NCBI RefSeq assembly: GCF_014851675.1
Contig: NZ_JACVAE010000003.1
Coordinates: 1 to 64,000 of the forward strand
Length of the DNA stretch: 64,000 nt
Reading direction: 5' to 3'
From: Rhizobium sp. ARZ01
Lineage (GTDB): Bacteria > Pseudomonadota > Alphaproteobacteria > Rhizobiales > Rhizobiaceae
In this document: positions 18,742-28,836 of the stretch, piece after piece
How positions within the stretch are numbered: position 1 is the stretch's first letter
Layout of the letters: each line of letters begins with the position of its first letter
Position numbers and translations under genes: made by a program
The notes under the pieces: generated by a model
What the model was told of the DNA's origin: nothing
The model's database searches: none
The model's input: the letters and a program-made list of their open reading frames with translations, nothing else

Positions 18742-19514
18742 CCCTCAAGGCCCGTGTGATCCCATGTTTGGATGTCAAAGACGGCCGCGTCGTCAAGGGC
18801 GTCAGCTTCGTCAACCTGGTGGACGCCGGCGATCCGGTGGAATCGGCCAAAGCCTATGATGCCGCAGGCGCCGACGAACTCTGCTTTCTCGACATCACCG
18901 CCTCCTCCGACAATCGCGGCACGATCTTCGACGTCGTCGCCCGCACGGCTGACCACTGCTTTATGCCGCTGACCGTCGGCGGCGGCGTGCGTACCCTGGC
19001 CGACATCCGCAAGCTCTTGCTGGCCGGCGCCGACAAGGTTTCGATCAATTCGGCCGCCGTGAAGAACCCGGATTTCGTGGCGGAAGCAGCAGACAAGTTC
19101 GGCAACCAGTGCATCGTCGTGTCGATCGATTCGAAAAAGGTTTCGAGGGAAGGCGAGGAAGACCGCTGGGAGATTTTCACCCACGGCGGTCGTCAGGCGA
19201 CCGGCATTGACGCTGTCGCCTTTGCCGAAAAGATGGTGGAGCGCGGCGCGGGCGAACTCTTGCTCACCTCCATGGATCGCGACGGGCAGAAGAGTGGCTA
19301 CGATATCGCCCTGACGCGCACAATCGCCGATCGGGTCTCCGTTCCGGTGATCGCTTCGGGCGGGGTGGGCAATCTGGATCATCTGGTGGAGGGTATTCGT
19401 GACGGCCACGCGACCGCTGTGCTCGCCGCATCGATCTTTCACTTCGGTACCTACACGGTCGGTGAAGCGAAGCGCTATATGGCCGACCACGGCATCGCCA
19501 TGCGGCTCGACTGA
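18738..19514 (+). CDS. hisF: Imidazole glycerol phosphate synthase, cyclase HisF
   Basis: Barrel subunit that joins ammonia from HisH to PRFAR, giving imidazole glycerol phosphate and AICAR; 258 residues. It has [16 protein letters not shown] (Asp11), [24 protein letters not shown] (second catalytic Asp) and VIASGGVGN. It overlaps hisA by four bases. Confidence 0.97.
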   Translation: MTLKARVIPCLDVKDGRVVKGVSFVNLVDAGDPVESAKAYDAAGADELCFLDITASSDNRGTIFDVVARTADHCFMPLTVGGGVRTLADIRKLLLAGADKVSINSAAVKNPDFVAEAADKFGNQCIVVSIDSKKVSREGEEDRWEIFTHGGRQATGIDAVAFAEKMVERGAGELLLTSMDRDGQKSGYDIALTRTIADRVSVPVIASGGVGNLDHLVEGIRDGHATAVLAASIFHFGTYTVGEAKRYMADHGIAMRLD

Positions 19515-19536
19515 GCGGAACGACGGGACACACTCG

Positions 19537-19857
19537 ATGAGCGAATTCACCCTTGCCGACCTGGAGCGGATTGTCGCCAAACGGGCCGAGGCATCGCCGG
19601 ACGAATCATGGACCGCCAAGCTCGTCGCAGCCGGCCAACCGAAAGCCGCCAAGAAGCTTGGCGAAGAGGCGGTTGAGACGGTCATCGCGGCAATCGAAGG
19701 GGAGCGGGCGGCCCTCGTCAGCGAAAGCGCCGATCTGCTTTATCATCTCGTGGTCGTGCTGAAGATCGGCGGCGTCGAACTCGCCGAAGTCATGGGCGAA
19801 CTCGAGCGGCGGACCGGGCAATCCGGCATCTCCGAGAAGGCGAGCCGGAAGCAATGA
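19537..19857 (+). CDS. hisE: Phosphoribosyl-ATP pyrophosphatase
   Basis: Second enzyme of histidine synthesis, 106 residues from ATG 19537 (GGGA upstream). The all-alpha MazG-like fold shows [14 protein letters not shown] and [13 protein letters not shown], the magnesium-binding ExxE..ExxD pattern. The open frame extends upstream into hisF but the family starts at ERIVAKRAE. It overlaps coaA by four bases. Confidence 0.95.
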   Translation: MSEFTLADLERIVAKRAEASPDESWTAKLVAAGQPKAAKKLGEEAVETVIAAIEGERAALVSESADLLYHLVVVLKIGGVELAEVMGELERRTGQSGISEKASRKQ

Positions 19858-20852
19858 CGACACAGCTCATGCGCGATAAGGAGCAAGCGGATATTCCGGA
19901 CGGGTACGGAAACACGCGCTATTCGCCGTACCGCTTCTTCTCGGCCGAGGAATGGGCCCAGTTTCGGGCCGATACGCCGCTGACTCTGACGGCGGACGAG
20001 GTGCGGCGTCTGCGTTCGCTCAACGACCCCGTCGACCTCGACGAGGTGCGGCGCATCTACCTGTCCTTGTCGCGGCTGCTTTCAGCACATGTCGAATCGT
20101 CCCAGCTGCTGTTCGAGCAACGCAAGCACTTCCTCAGCCTGTCGGACGAGGCAAAGACCCCGTTTGTCATCGGCATCGCCGGCTCGGTCGCAGTCGGCAA
20201 GTCGACGACCGCCCGTATCCTCGCCGAACTGCTGGCGCGTTGGCCGTCGAGCCCGAAGGTCGATCTCGTCACCACGGACGGTTTCCTCTACCCGAACGCC
20301 GTCCTGACCCGCGAAAAGCTGATGGACCGCAAGGGTTTTCCGGAGAGCTACGATACGGGCGCGCTGCTGCGCTTCCTTTCCGCCATCAAGGCCGGCCAGC
20401 CGAACGTCAAGGCGCCGACCTACTCGCACCTCACCTACGATGTCCTGCCAAGCAATTTCCAGGTCGTCGACCGGCCGGACATCCTGATCTTCGAAGGGAT
20501 CAATGTGCTGCAATCGCGCAGCCTGCCGGCAGACGGCAAGATCGTGCCGATGGTGTCGGACTTCTTCGACTTCTCGATCTACATCGATGCCGACGAAGAC
20601 CTGATCCACAAGTGGTACGTCGAGCGTTTCATGCGCCTGCGCGACACCGCCTTCAAGAGCCCGGAATCCTACTTCAATCGCTACGCCGCCGTCAGCGAGG
20701 AGGAAGCGCTGTCGATCGCCGAGGGGCTCTGGCGAAACATCAACCTGAAGAACCTGCGTCAAAACATTCTGCCGACCCGGCCGCGTGCCGATCTCATTCT
20801 GCAGAAAGGTGAGAACCATCTGATCGAAACGGTCGCGCTCCGGAAAATCTGA
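19854..20852 (+). CDS. coaA: Pantothenate kinase (type I)
   Basis: First step of coenzyme A synthesis from pantothenate; 332 residues, prokaryotic type I (PanK-I). Walker [10 protein letters not shown] is near 110-118, followed by [10 protein letters not shown] and [11 protein letters not shown]; the middle contains [10 protein letters not shown] and the C-terminus RADLILQKG. It overlaps hisE by four bases, so it is in the his transcription unit, as in other rhizobia from memory. It ends convergently with alkB. Confidence 0.96.
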   Translation: MTTQLMRDKEQADIPDGYGNTRYSPYRFFSAEEWAQFRADTPLTLTADEVRRLRSLNDPVDLDEVRRIYLSLSRLLSAHVESSQLLFEQRKHFLSLSDEAKTPFVIGIAGSVAVGKSTTARILAELLARWPSSPKVDLVTTDGFLYPNAVLTREKLMDRKGFPESYDTGALLRFLSAIKAGQPNVKAPTYSHLTYDVLPSNFQVVDRPDILIFEGINVLQSRSLPADGKIVPMVSDFFDFSIYIDADEDLIHKWYVERFMRLRDTAFKSPESYFNRYAAVSEEEALSIAEGLWRNINLKNLRQNILPTRPRADLILQKGENHLIETVALRKI

Positions 20853-20889
20853 CCTCGCAAATCCTAGGTGCTTCCAGTCGACCGCAAAC

Positions 20890-21507
20890 TCACGGGTCCA
20901 CGCGGCGAAGCGTCAGATTGATCCGGCCGCCATTCCTGAGCAATGTCGACGTTCCGGGGAAAATGCGGTCGACACCGTGAAAGCTTAGCCGGCTTTCCCC
21001 GCCAAGCACCACCACGTCGCCGCTTGAGAGACGGAACGAACGAGTCTGTGCTCCACGCACCGTTCCCCCGATACGAAACAGGCACTGGTCGCCGAGCGAT
21101 ACCGAGACGACCGGGGCCTCGAAATCACGTTCGTCGCGATCCTGGTGAAGGCCCATCTTCGCTTCGCCGTCATAGAAATTGACAAGGCAGGCCTGTGGCG
21201 GCTTGGGATAGCCGTAAACCTCCTCCCAGATCCGCAGCAATGCCGCCGGGATCGCCGGCCAAGGTTGGCCCGTCAGCGGGTGCGTTTCCTGATAGCGGTA
21301 TCCGCCCTCGCGGTCGGTAACCCAGCCGAGCGATCCGCAATTTGTCATGCGAACCGACATCGGTCTGCCGGTCTTCGGCATTTGCGGAACATAGAGCGGC
21401 GCTGCCGCGACGACGGCGCGAACCTCCTCGACCAGCGCCTCCTGCGCCGGCCTATCGAGATAGGCCGGCAGATAGCGGAAGCCCGTAGGAAGTTCGTGTT
21501 CGGCCAT
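20890..21507 (-). CDS. alkB: AlkB-type 2-oxoglutarate dioxygenase
   Basis: Fe(II)/2-oxoglutarate-dependent oxidative demethylase of DNA or RNA alkylation damage, 205 residues. The HxD motif is in GLHQDRDE, the distal iron His in LSFHGVDRIF, and the RINLTLR arginines bind 2-oxoglutarate and substrate as in E. coli AlkB. NFYDGEAKMG matches the substrate-lid region. No ada gene is next to it. Confidence 0.93.
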   Translation of the reverse strand: MAEHELPTGFRYLPAYLDRPAQEALVEEVRAVVAAAPLYVPQMPKTGRPMSVRMTNCGSLGWVTDREGGYRYQETHPLTGQPWPAIPAALLRIWEEVYGYPKPPQACLVNFYDGEAKMGLHQDRDERDFEAPVVSVSLGDQCLFRIGGTVRGAQTRSFRLSSGDVVVLGGESRLSFHGVDRIFPGTSTLLRNGGRINLTLRRVDP

Positions 21508-21537
21508 GCATCCACTCGCTGGCTGCGTGAGCGCGGC

Positions 21538-22053
21538 TCAGGCTTCGCCGAGGTCGGGAATGCGGAGGACCTGACCCGGGTAGATCTTGTCCGGATGGGA
21601 CAGCATCGGCCGGTTGGCGTCGAAGATCAGCGTATGTTTCGCACCCTTCCCCTTGCCATAGGCAGCCTCCGCAATCTTCCAGAGGTTTTCGCCCTTCTTG
21701 ACGGTATGGAACACCGGTTCCTTTGCCCGCGTTGCGGCCTGGACCAGCGCCGTCATGTCGGCTTCGGCGAGCTTCAAGCCGGATTCCGGTGCGACGATCT
21801 TCAGATCGGCCGCCTCTACCTTCGAGATGCCGAGCGTATTGCCGACGGCCACAACCGCCTTTTCGAAGGCGTTCTGGTCGGCAACGACGCCCTTGAGCAC
21901 GCACTTGTCGCCGTCGACGGACACCTCGACCTTGCCCGTCCCCAGGTCGAAGGAATCGAGTTCCTTCTTGATCACCTCGGCCTGCGGCGCCTCGTCGTCG
22001 CCGCCAATGCCGAGCTTCTTACCCGCGTTCTTGATAAAACTGAACAGACCCAT
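21538..22053 (-). CDS. BON and LysM domain protein (YgaU/Kbp-like)
   Basis: 171 residues from ATG 22053, which has GGAGG five bases upstream. It begins MGLFSFIKNAGKKL, followed by a BON domain (about 30-90, VEVSVDGDKCVLKGVV) and a C-terminal LysM domain (VFHTVKKGENLWKIAEAAYG to YPGQVLRIP). This layout is that of the E. coli K+-binding protein Kbp/YgaU, a cytosolic protein without signal peptide. A potassium-sensing or envelope role is inference. It is upstream of alkB on the same strand with a 30-bp gap. Confidence 0.85.
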   Translation of the reverse strand: MGLFSFIKNAGKKLGIGGDDEAPQAEVIKKELDSFDLGTGKVEVSVDGDKCVLKGVVADQNAFEKAVVAVGNTLGISKVEAADLKIVAPESGLKLAEADMTALVQAATRAKEPVFHTVKKGENLWKIAEAAYGKGKGAKHTLIFDANRPMLSHPDKIYPGQVLRIPDLGEA

Positions 22054-22159
22054 CATCGCCTCCACAATTTGCACGACCTAGTTAGCCACAACCAGCGGCA
22101 ATGGAAAGAAGAACTAGGATTGTGCCAGTGATGTTCAAGCCAGTCAGCAGGGCTGCGCT

Positions 22160-22594
22160 TCAATCACCCGAGGGCTTGCCGCGCATTCTCTTGACGTCGG
22201 ACCGGCCTGCCTTCTCCTTCAATCGCCGCTCGATCGCGCCTTTCGACGGCCGTGTCTTCTTGCGCAGTGGCGGTGGCGGTTCGGCCGCCTCTATCAACAG
22301 TTCCTTGAGTCGTTCCCGTGCGTCTTCGCGATTGCGCTCCTGGCTGCGGAAGCGATTGGCCTCGATCATCAGAACGCCGTCCTTGGAGAGGCGGCGGCCA
22401 GCAATTTTGGCTGCATTGGTCTTGATGCGATCGCCTAAGGAGGGGGAGTTCTTCAGGTTGAAGAAGAGCTGCACGGCCGACGACACCTTGTTGACGTTCT
22501 GACCGCCAGGCCCTCCCGCCAGCACGAACTGTTCTGTCAGCTCCCAACCGGCAATGACGATGGAGCTCTTGATGGGGAGTGGATCGCTGGCCAT
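22160..22594 (-). CDS. arfB: Alternative ribosome-rescue factor ArfB
   Basis: 144-residue peptidyl-tRNA hydrolase that releases stalled ribosomes. The GGQ motif is in LAGGPGGQNVNKVSSAVQL, and the basic C-terminal tail (RKKTRPSKGAIERRLKEKAG) is the part that enters the empty mRNA channel. It lacks the codon-recognition domain of full release factors. Monocistronic downstream of pckA on the same strand. Confidence 0.94.
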   Translation of the reverse strand: MASDPLPIKSSIVIAGWELTEQFVLAGGPGGQNVNKVSSAVQLFFNLKNSPSLGDRIKTNAAKIAGRRLSKDGVLMIEANRFRSQERNREDARERLKELLIEAAEPPPPLRKKTRPSKGAIERRLKEKAGRSDVKRMRGKPSGD

Positions 22595-22700
22595 GGATTT
22601 TTCCTAAGGTGGGTTTCCTGCATAGCCCAGGAACACGAAAGCGGAAACCGTTTTCGGTTTGCCGCATCCGCCATCGCCACGCGCAGCATCATCACGACAC

Positions 22701-22724
22701 GAAAAACCCGGCCGAAGCCGGGTT
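22701..22724 (-). terminator. Rho-independent terminator of pckA
   Basis: Minus-strand stem AAACCCGGC / GCCGGGTTT with a TTCG tetraloop, followed by further T. It lies 32 bp past the pckA stop. Confidence 0.9.
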
Positions 22725-22755
22725 TCACGTGAATCATCGTGTGGTTTCAGGAGCG

Positions 22756-24366
<1,611 letters not shown>

Positions 24367-24671
24367 GGCCCAGTTTTCCTTCGCGTTGTAGGGAGAAAGT
24401 GAATCTCTCTGGAAACTAATATCAGCGCGAAAAAATGACAATGGGGGCACTCAAAATATGTCAATGATATCAGTATATTAATCGATTTAGCATTTCTTTT
24501 TATTTTTTAAATCGGTTCGAAAATCGATTTAAAGGGTATCTTGACCGATCGCAAATTGCGCGCTGATTGTCGCGGCTTTCGCTTTGCCACAATTTGTTCC
24601 ACCTTTATACTCAAAGGAAGCGCACCAAATATCCAGCCGGAAACACGTCCTAGGAAATCAGTGAGGCGCAC
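24367..24671. promoter_or_regulatory. pckA/chvI divergent control region with LacI-type palindromes
   Basis: An AT-rich gap between divergent pckA and chvI. Two palindromes with the LacI-type central CpG occur: AATCGATT at 24480-24487 and AAATCGATTT at 24521-24530, with centres 42 bp apart (about four helical turns). A degenerate copy AAATCGGTT lies at 24509-24517. A minus-strand TTGACA is at 24464-24459 and could be the pckA minus-35, although a good minus-10 is not evident. In Sinorhizobium pckA is controlled by the LacI-family regulator PckR; assigning these sites to it is inference. Confidence 0.5.
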
Positions 24672-25418
24672 ATGACGACGGAGACAAGCAGGATGCAGAC
24701 GATCGCGCTGGTGGACGACGACAGGAATATTCTGACGTCGGTGTCAATCGCGCTCGAAGCCGAAGGCTACCGTGTCGAGACCTACACTGACGGGGCGTCC
24801 GCCCTCGATGGCCTTCTCGCTCGGCCGCCACAACTTGCGATCTTCGACATCAAGATGCCGCGCATGGACGGTATGGAGCTTCTGCGCCGGCTGCGGCAGA
24901 AGTCAGACATTCCGGTGATCTTCCTGACCTCCAAGGACGAGGAGATCGACGAACTGTTCGGTCTGAAGATGGGCGCCGACGACTTCATCACCAAGCCCTT
25001 CTCCCAGCGCCTCCTCGTGGAGCGCGTCAAGGCGGTCCTGCGCCGCGCCTCCAGCCGCGAGGCGGCAGCTGCTGGAGCAGCTGCGACCGTAAAGACCGGC
25101 GATGTCCAGTCCCGTTCGCTGGAGCGCGGCCAGCTTGCCATGGACCAGGAACGCCACACCTGCACTTGGAAGGGCGAGCCCGTCACGCTGACCGTGACCG
25201 AGTTCCTCATCCTGCACGCGCTGGCGCAACGTCCGGGCGTCGTCAAAAGCCGCGACTCGCTGATGGATGCGGCGTATGACGAGCAGGTCTATGTGGACGA
25301 CCGCACGATCGACAGCCACATCAAGCGGCTGCGCAAGAAATTCAAGATGGTCGACACCGACTTCGACATGATCGAAACGCTCTACGGCGTCGGCTACCGG
25401 TTCCGCGAATCGGCCTGA
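24672..25418 (+). CDS. chvI: Response regulator ChvI
   Basis: OmpR-type response regulator of the ChvG-ChvI system, needed in relatives for acid and envelope stress, exopolysaccharide and symbiosis or virulence. The receiver domain carries DDD and phospho-acceptor Asp in [12 protein letters not shown]. The winged helix ends in [16 protein letters not shown] and [15 protein letters not shown] 24672 has GAGG at good spacing and gives 248 residues. The ATG at 24693 begins [10 protein letters not shown] and gives 241 residues, the length I remember for Agrobacterium ChvI, so it is a strong alternative. Followed by chvG. Confidence 0.95.
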   Translation: MTTETSRMQTIALVDDDRNILTSVSIALEAEGYRVETYTDGASALDGLLARPPQLAIFDIKMPRMDGMELLRRLRQKSDIPVIFLTSKDEEIDELFGLKMGADDFITKPFSQRLLVERVKAVLRRASSREAAAAGAAATVKTGDVQSRSLERGQLAMDQERHTCTWKGEPVTLTVTEFLILHALAQRPGVVKSRDSLMDAAYDEQVYVDDRTIDSHIKRLRKKFKMVDTDFDMIETLYGVGYRFRESA

Positions 25419-25494
25419 ATCGTGGCCTGACGGGACCTGAACGCCTGCTAGCGGCCGATTCCATGCGATTTTGCTTGCATCACCATGGGCGACG

Positions 25495-27348
25495 ATGGCA
25501 TTTCGGCCGGAACGGAGGCGGCGAGCGAGCCGTTCAAGACATTTGACCGCTTTGCCACAGAACGCACTGGACAGGGAACTGGACGATCAGGAGGGTCGCC
25601 CGGCCACCCGCACGGCACGCTGGTACTGGACCTATCCCTTCAAGCTGATCCGGCGCATTTTCGGCAATGCCGTCTTCTCCAGCCTGACGCGCCGTATCCT
25701 GTTCTTCAATCTCGTCGCGCTGGTCGTTCTGGTCGCCGGGATCTTGTATCTCAACCAGTTTCGAGAGGGCCTGATTGACGCGCGCGTCGAAAGCCTGTTG
25801 ACGCAAGGCGAGATCATCGCCGGCGCGATCTCGGCGTCCGCCTCCGTCGACACAAACTCCATTACGATCGATCCGGAAAAGCTGCTGGAACTTCAGGCCG
25901 GCCAGAGCATCACCCCGCTGCCCAATGACGAGGATCTCGAATTTCCGATCAACCCGGAGCGTGTCGCACCGGTCCTTCGGCGCCTGATCTCGCCGACCCG
26001 GGTCCGCGCGCGCATCTACGACACCGACGCCAACCTGCTGCTCGACTCGCGGCACCTCTACACGCAGGGCCAGGTTCTCCGCTTTGACCTTCCCCCGGTT
26101 GAGCCGGAGGAATCCTCCATGATCGATCGACTGCTCGTCTGGTTCAATCGCATTCTGCAGCCGAGCAACCTGCCGCACTACAAGGAAGCACCCGGCGGCG
26201 ACGGATCGATCTATCCGGAAGTGATGAATGCGCTGACGGGCGTCCGCGGCGCGGTCGTGCGCGTCACCGACAAGGGCGAGCTGATCGTATCGGTCGCCGT
26301 CCCGGTGCAGCGCTTCCGCGCTGTGCTCGGCGTGCTGTTGCTTTCCACCCAGGCCGGCGACATCGACAAGATCGTCCACGCGGAGCGTCTCGCCATCATG
26401 CGCGTGTTCGGCGTCGCAGCGCTGGGCAACGTGTTTCTGTCGCTACTCCTTTCGAGCACGATCGCCAACCCGCTGCGTCGCTTGTCGGCCGCCGCAATCC
26501 GTGTGCGACGGGGCGGCGCGAAGGAGCGTGAAGAGATCCCCGATTTCTCGGCCCGCCAGGACGAGATCGGCAACCTCTCGGTCGCCTTGCGCGAAATGAC
26601 GACGGCGCTCTACGACCGCATCGACGCGATCGAGAGCTTCGCCGCGGACGTCAGCCATGAATTGAAGAACCCACTCACATCGCTGCGCAGCGCCGTCGAG
26701 ACGCTGCCACTGGCGCGCACGGACGAGTCGAAGAAGCGCCTGATGGACATCATCCAGCACGATGTGCGCCGCCTCGACCGGCTCATCAGTGACATCTCGG
26801 ACGCCTCCCGCCTCGATGCGGAACTGGCCCGTAGCGATGCCAAGACGGTGGATCTGGAGAGGGTCCTCGGTGATCTCGTCGACATCTCGCGTCAGGTCCG
26901 CAGCAACAAGAAGCCGGTCACTCTGGATTTTGTCGTCGACCGCAGCGACAACCCGAAGGCGCGCTTCAACATCAGCGGTTACGAGCTTCGTATCGGTCAG
27001 ATCATCACCAATCTGATCGAGAACGCCCGTTCCTTCGTGCCGGAACAGGGTGGCCGGATCGTCGTGCGCCTCTCGAACAGCCGCAACGGCCGACGAATCG
27101 TCAAGGTCGAGGACAACGGCCCCGGCATTCAGGCGGAAGACATCGATCGCATCTTCGAGCGTTTCTACACTGATCGGCCGGCGAGCGAAGACTTCGGTCA
27201 GAATTCGGGTCTCGGCCTGTCGATCTCGCGGCAGATCGCCGAGGCACATGGCGGCACGCTGAAGGCCGAAAACATCATCGATCGCAGCACCGGCGAAATC
27301 AAAGGCGCGCGCTTCATCCTCTCGTTGCCGGCGGGACGCGCGCAATGA
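25495..27348 (+). CDS. chvG: Sensor histidine kinase ChvG (ExoS)
   Basis: Membrane kinase partner of ChvI, about 617 residues from ATG 25495 (TTG 25471 is possible). The cytosolic N-terminus is followed by a first transmembrane segment (LVALVVLVAGILYL), a periplasmic sensor domain of about 230 residues where the inhibitor ExoR binds in S. meliloti, a second transmembrane segment (AALGNVFLSLLLSST), HAMP, then HisKA with DVSHELKNPLTSLRS. The ATPase domain has NLIENARSF, DNGPGI and GLGLSISRQI. It overlaps hprK by four bases. Confidence 0.95.
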   Translation: MAFRPERRRRASRSRHLTALPQNALDRELDDQEGRPATRTARWYWTYPFKLIRRIFGNAVFSSLTRRILFFNLVALVVLVAGILYLNQFREGLIDARVESLLTQGEIIAGAISASASVDTNSITIDPEKLLELQAGQSITPLPNDEDLEFPINPERVAPVLRRLISPTRVRARIYDTDANLLLDSRHLYTQGQVLRFDLPPVEPEESSMIDRLLVWFNRILQPSNLPHYKEAPGGDGSIYPEVMNALTGVRGAVVRVTDKGELIVSVAVPVQRFRAVLGVLLLSTQAGDIDKIVHAERLAIMRVFGVAALGNVFLSLLLSSTIANPLRRLSAAAIRVRRGGAKEREEIPDFSARQDEIGNLSVALREMTTALYDRIDAIESFAADVSHELKNPLTSLRSAVETLPLARTDESKKRLMDIIQHDVRRLDRLISDISDASRLDAELARSDAKTVDLERVLGDLVDISRQVRSNKKPVTLDFVVDRSDNPKARFNISGYELRIGQIITNLIENARSFVPEQGGRIVVRLSNSRNGRRIVKVEDNGPGIQAEDIDRIFERFYTDRPASEDFGQNSGLGLSISRQIAEAHGGTLKAENIIDRSTGEIKGARFILSLPAGRAQ

Positions 27349-27800
27349 GCCACGACGTCAACGTGCATGGCACCGCGATCGTCATCGGCACGACTGGGCT
27401 GATCTTCATGGGCCCTTCCGGCTCGGGCAAGACCGCGGCTGCGCTTCATTGCATGGGGCGCGCCCGGGAACGCGGTCTCTTTTCGGCTCTCGTCGCCGAC
27501 GACCAGGTCCTGCTCAGGGTGGCCGGGGCCGCCATCGTGGCGCGCGCCCCGGCAGCGATCGCGGGGTTGGCGGAAGTGCGCGGGTCCGGCATCGTTTCCG
27601 TAGAGACCGTGCCATGCGCTATCCTCGCGCGAGTCATCCGGCCAATCCCCCCCCCCTTCGCCGAAAGGATCGCGCCAGAGGCGGAGGACTGCGAAATCCT
27701 GCCGGGCCAACGGCTCCCGGTAACACGCCTGCCGATCGGAGATGGCTTCGATTTCTTCGATCGATTGACACTCATCTTGCCGTTTCTGGTCTGGAAGTGA
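27345..27800 (+). CDS. hprK: Short HPr kinase/phosphorylase
   Basis: 151-residue HprK of the truncated alphaproteobacterial kind. It keeps the C-terminal kinase half with P-loop GPSGSGKT at 23-30 and lacks the N-terminal domain of Firmicutes HprK, which is about twice as long. It would phosphorylate HPr on Ser. It overlaps chvG by four bases, so the envelope two-component system and PTS regulators are coupled. The 149-bp gap to the EIIA gene contains small repeats (CCCGGATACCGGG) but no clear terminator. Confidence 0.92.
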   Translation: MSHDVNVHGTAIVIGTTGLIFMGPSGSGKTAAALHCMGRARERGLFSALVADDQVLLRVAGAAIVARAPAAIAGLAEVRGSGIVSVETVPCAILARVIRPIPPPFAERIAPEAEDCEILPGQRLPVTRLPIGDGFDFFDRLTLILPFLVWK

Positions 27801-27949
27801 CCCGGATACCGGGCGAATTGGCTCCTGCGCGGCATTTTTAACTTGCACTCGGCCTTTTCATCGACAAGATGGCCTCCCCAACGGTGGACGTCCATTTTGC
27901 AGTGCGATATGACCGGTTACCGGCTTTTTGGGCAATTGGAGCGGTGCAT

Positions 27950-28351
27950 ATGATCGGACTGGTGCTTGTCACCCACGGCAAGCTGGCGGAAGAGTTTCGC
28001 CTCGCGCTTGAGCACGTCGTGGGGCCGCAAGAGGCGATCGAAACCGTTTGCATCGGCCCTGAAGACGACATGGATCAGCGGCGGCAGGACGTGCTGGAAG
28101 CTGCCCACCGGGCTGATCGCGGCCAAGGGGTCATCATCCTCACCGATATGTTCGGCGGCACGCCCTCCAATCTTGCCATTTCGGTCATGAGCAGCGGCAC
28201 GATCGAGGTCATCGCCGGCGTGAACCTGCCGATGTTGATCAAGCTTGCGGGTGTACGTAACGACGGCGACATGGAGCGATCGCTGGTCGAGGCATCGGAA
28301 GCGGGCCGAAAATATATCAACGTCGCCAGCCGTGTTCTTAGCGGCAAATAG
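27950..28351 (+). CDS. PTS EIIA(Man)-type protein
   Basis: 133 residues from ATG 27950 (GGAG nine bases upstream). Phospho-acceptor His9 is in LVLVTHGKLAEEF, and the family motif FGGTPSN is present. No EIIB, EIIC or EIID component is encoded nearby, so this is a regulatory rather than a sugar-transport PTS. EIIA would receive phosphate from the HPr encoded next. Often called manX or ptsM in rhizobia. Confidence 0.93.
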   Translation: MIGLVLVTHGKLAEEFRLALEHVVGPQEAIETVCIGPEDDMDQRRQDVLEAAHRADRGQGVIILTDMFGGTPSNLAISVMSSGTIEVIAGVNLPMLIKLAGVRNDGDMERSLVEASEAGRKYINVASRVLSGK

Positions 28352-28657
28352 ATGGATGCGCCCAATCCCATGCACGGTTCGACAATGTCTCACTCCAAGG
28401 ATCTTCTGATCATCAACAAGCGCGGTCTGCACGCACGCGCCTCGGCCAAGTTCGTGCAGACGGTCGACGGCTTTGACGCCGAGGTGACCGTTTCCAAGGA
28501 CGGAATGACCGTCGGCGGAACTTCCATCATGGGTTTGATGATGCTTGCAGCGAGCCCGGGCTGCTCGGTTCATGTCACCGCCATCGGTGCGCAGGCGATG
28601 GAAGTGCTCGCCGCCCTTGAGACACTGGTCGCAAACCGCTTCGGCGAAGAAATGTAG
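28352..28657 (+). CDS. ptsH: Phosphocarrier protein HPr
   Basis: HPr of up to 101 residues from ATG 28352, which directly follows the EIIA stop. ATG 28385 gives a more typical 90 residues. Active-site His27 is in RGLHARASAKF, and the regulatory serine for HprK is Ser58 in TSIMGLMMLAAS. Together with EIIA and HprK it forms the alphaproteobacterial regulatory PTS; the EI (ptsP) gene is elsewhere. Confidence 0.94.
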   Translation: MDAPNPMHGSTMSHSKDLLIINKRGLHARASAKFVQTVDGFDAEVTVSKDGMTVGGTSIMGLMMLAASPGCSVHVTAIGAQAMEVLAALETLVANRFGEEM

Positions 28658-28668
28658 CTCGGCACTAT

Positions 28669-28724
28669 ATAAAGACATAAAGACGTCTTTATATCTTGAT
28701 TGCTACCCCCAATATTTCCTGATA
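28669..28724 (+). promoter_or_regulatory. ahcY operator (tandem ATAAAGAC boxes) and promoter
   Basis: Four 8-bp units in a row: ATAAAGAC (28669), ATAAAGAC (28677), GTCTTTAT (28685), ATCTTGAT (28693). Units two and three form the perfect 16-bp palindrome ATAAAGACGTCTTTAT. A candidate promoter TTGATT (28696), 17 bp, CTGATA (28719) overlaps the last unit, so a bound protein would block it. The ArsR-family SAH sensor SahR controls ahcY in many Proteobacteria and is the likely reader. The core AGACGTCT also equals the E. coli MetJ box. Binding protein identity is inference. Confidence 0.6.
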
Positions 28725-28836
28725 AGCATGCGCCCACCTGTGAGCGGCCCAACGTCCGCTTCCATCGGCGGCCGGTCGGCCGCGACTTCGGTGCCATCAT
28801 ACACCGCAGCATGACCAATTCAGTCTGGAGAAACGC

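Noticed and set aside
25419..25494. Extension of ChvG to TTG 25471
   Set aside because: No ribosome site; ATG 25495 is simpler, though its own site is weak.
27801..27949. Terminator between hprK and the EIIA gene
   Set aside because: CCCGGATACCGGG is short with no T tract beyond it; the gap may just hold an internal promoter.
28658..28836. SAH or SAM riboswitch before ahcY
   Set aside because: I looked for the paired stems and pseudoknot of known SAH and SAM classes and found none; the palindromic boxes explain the region better.
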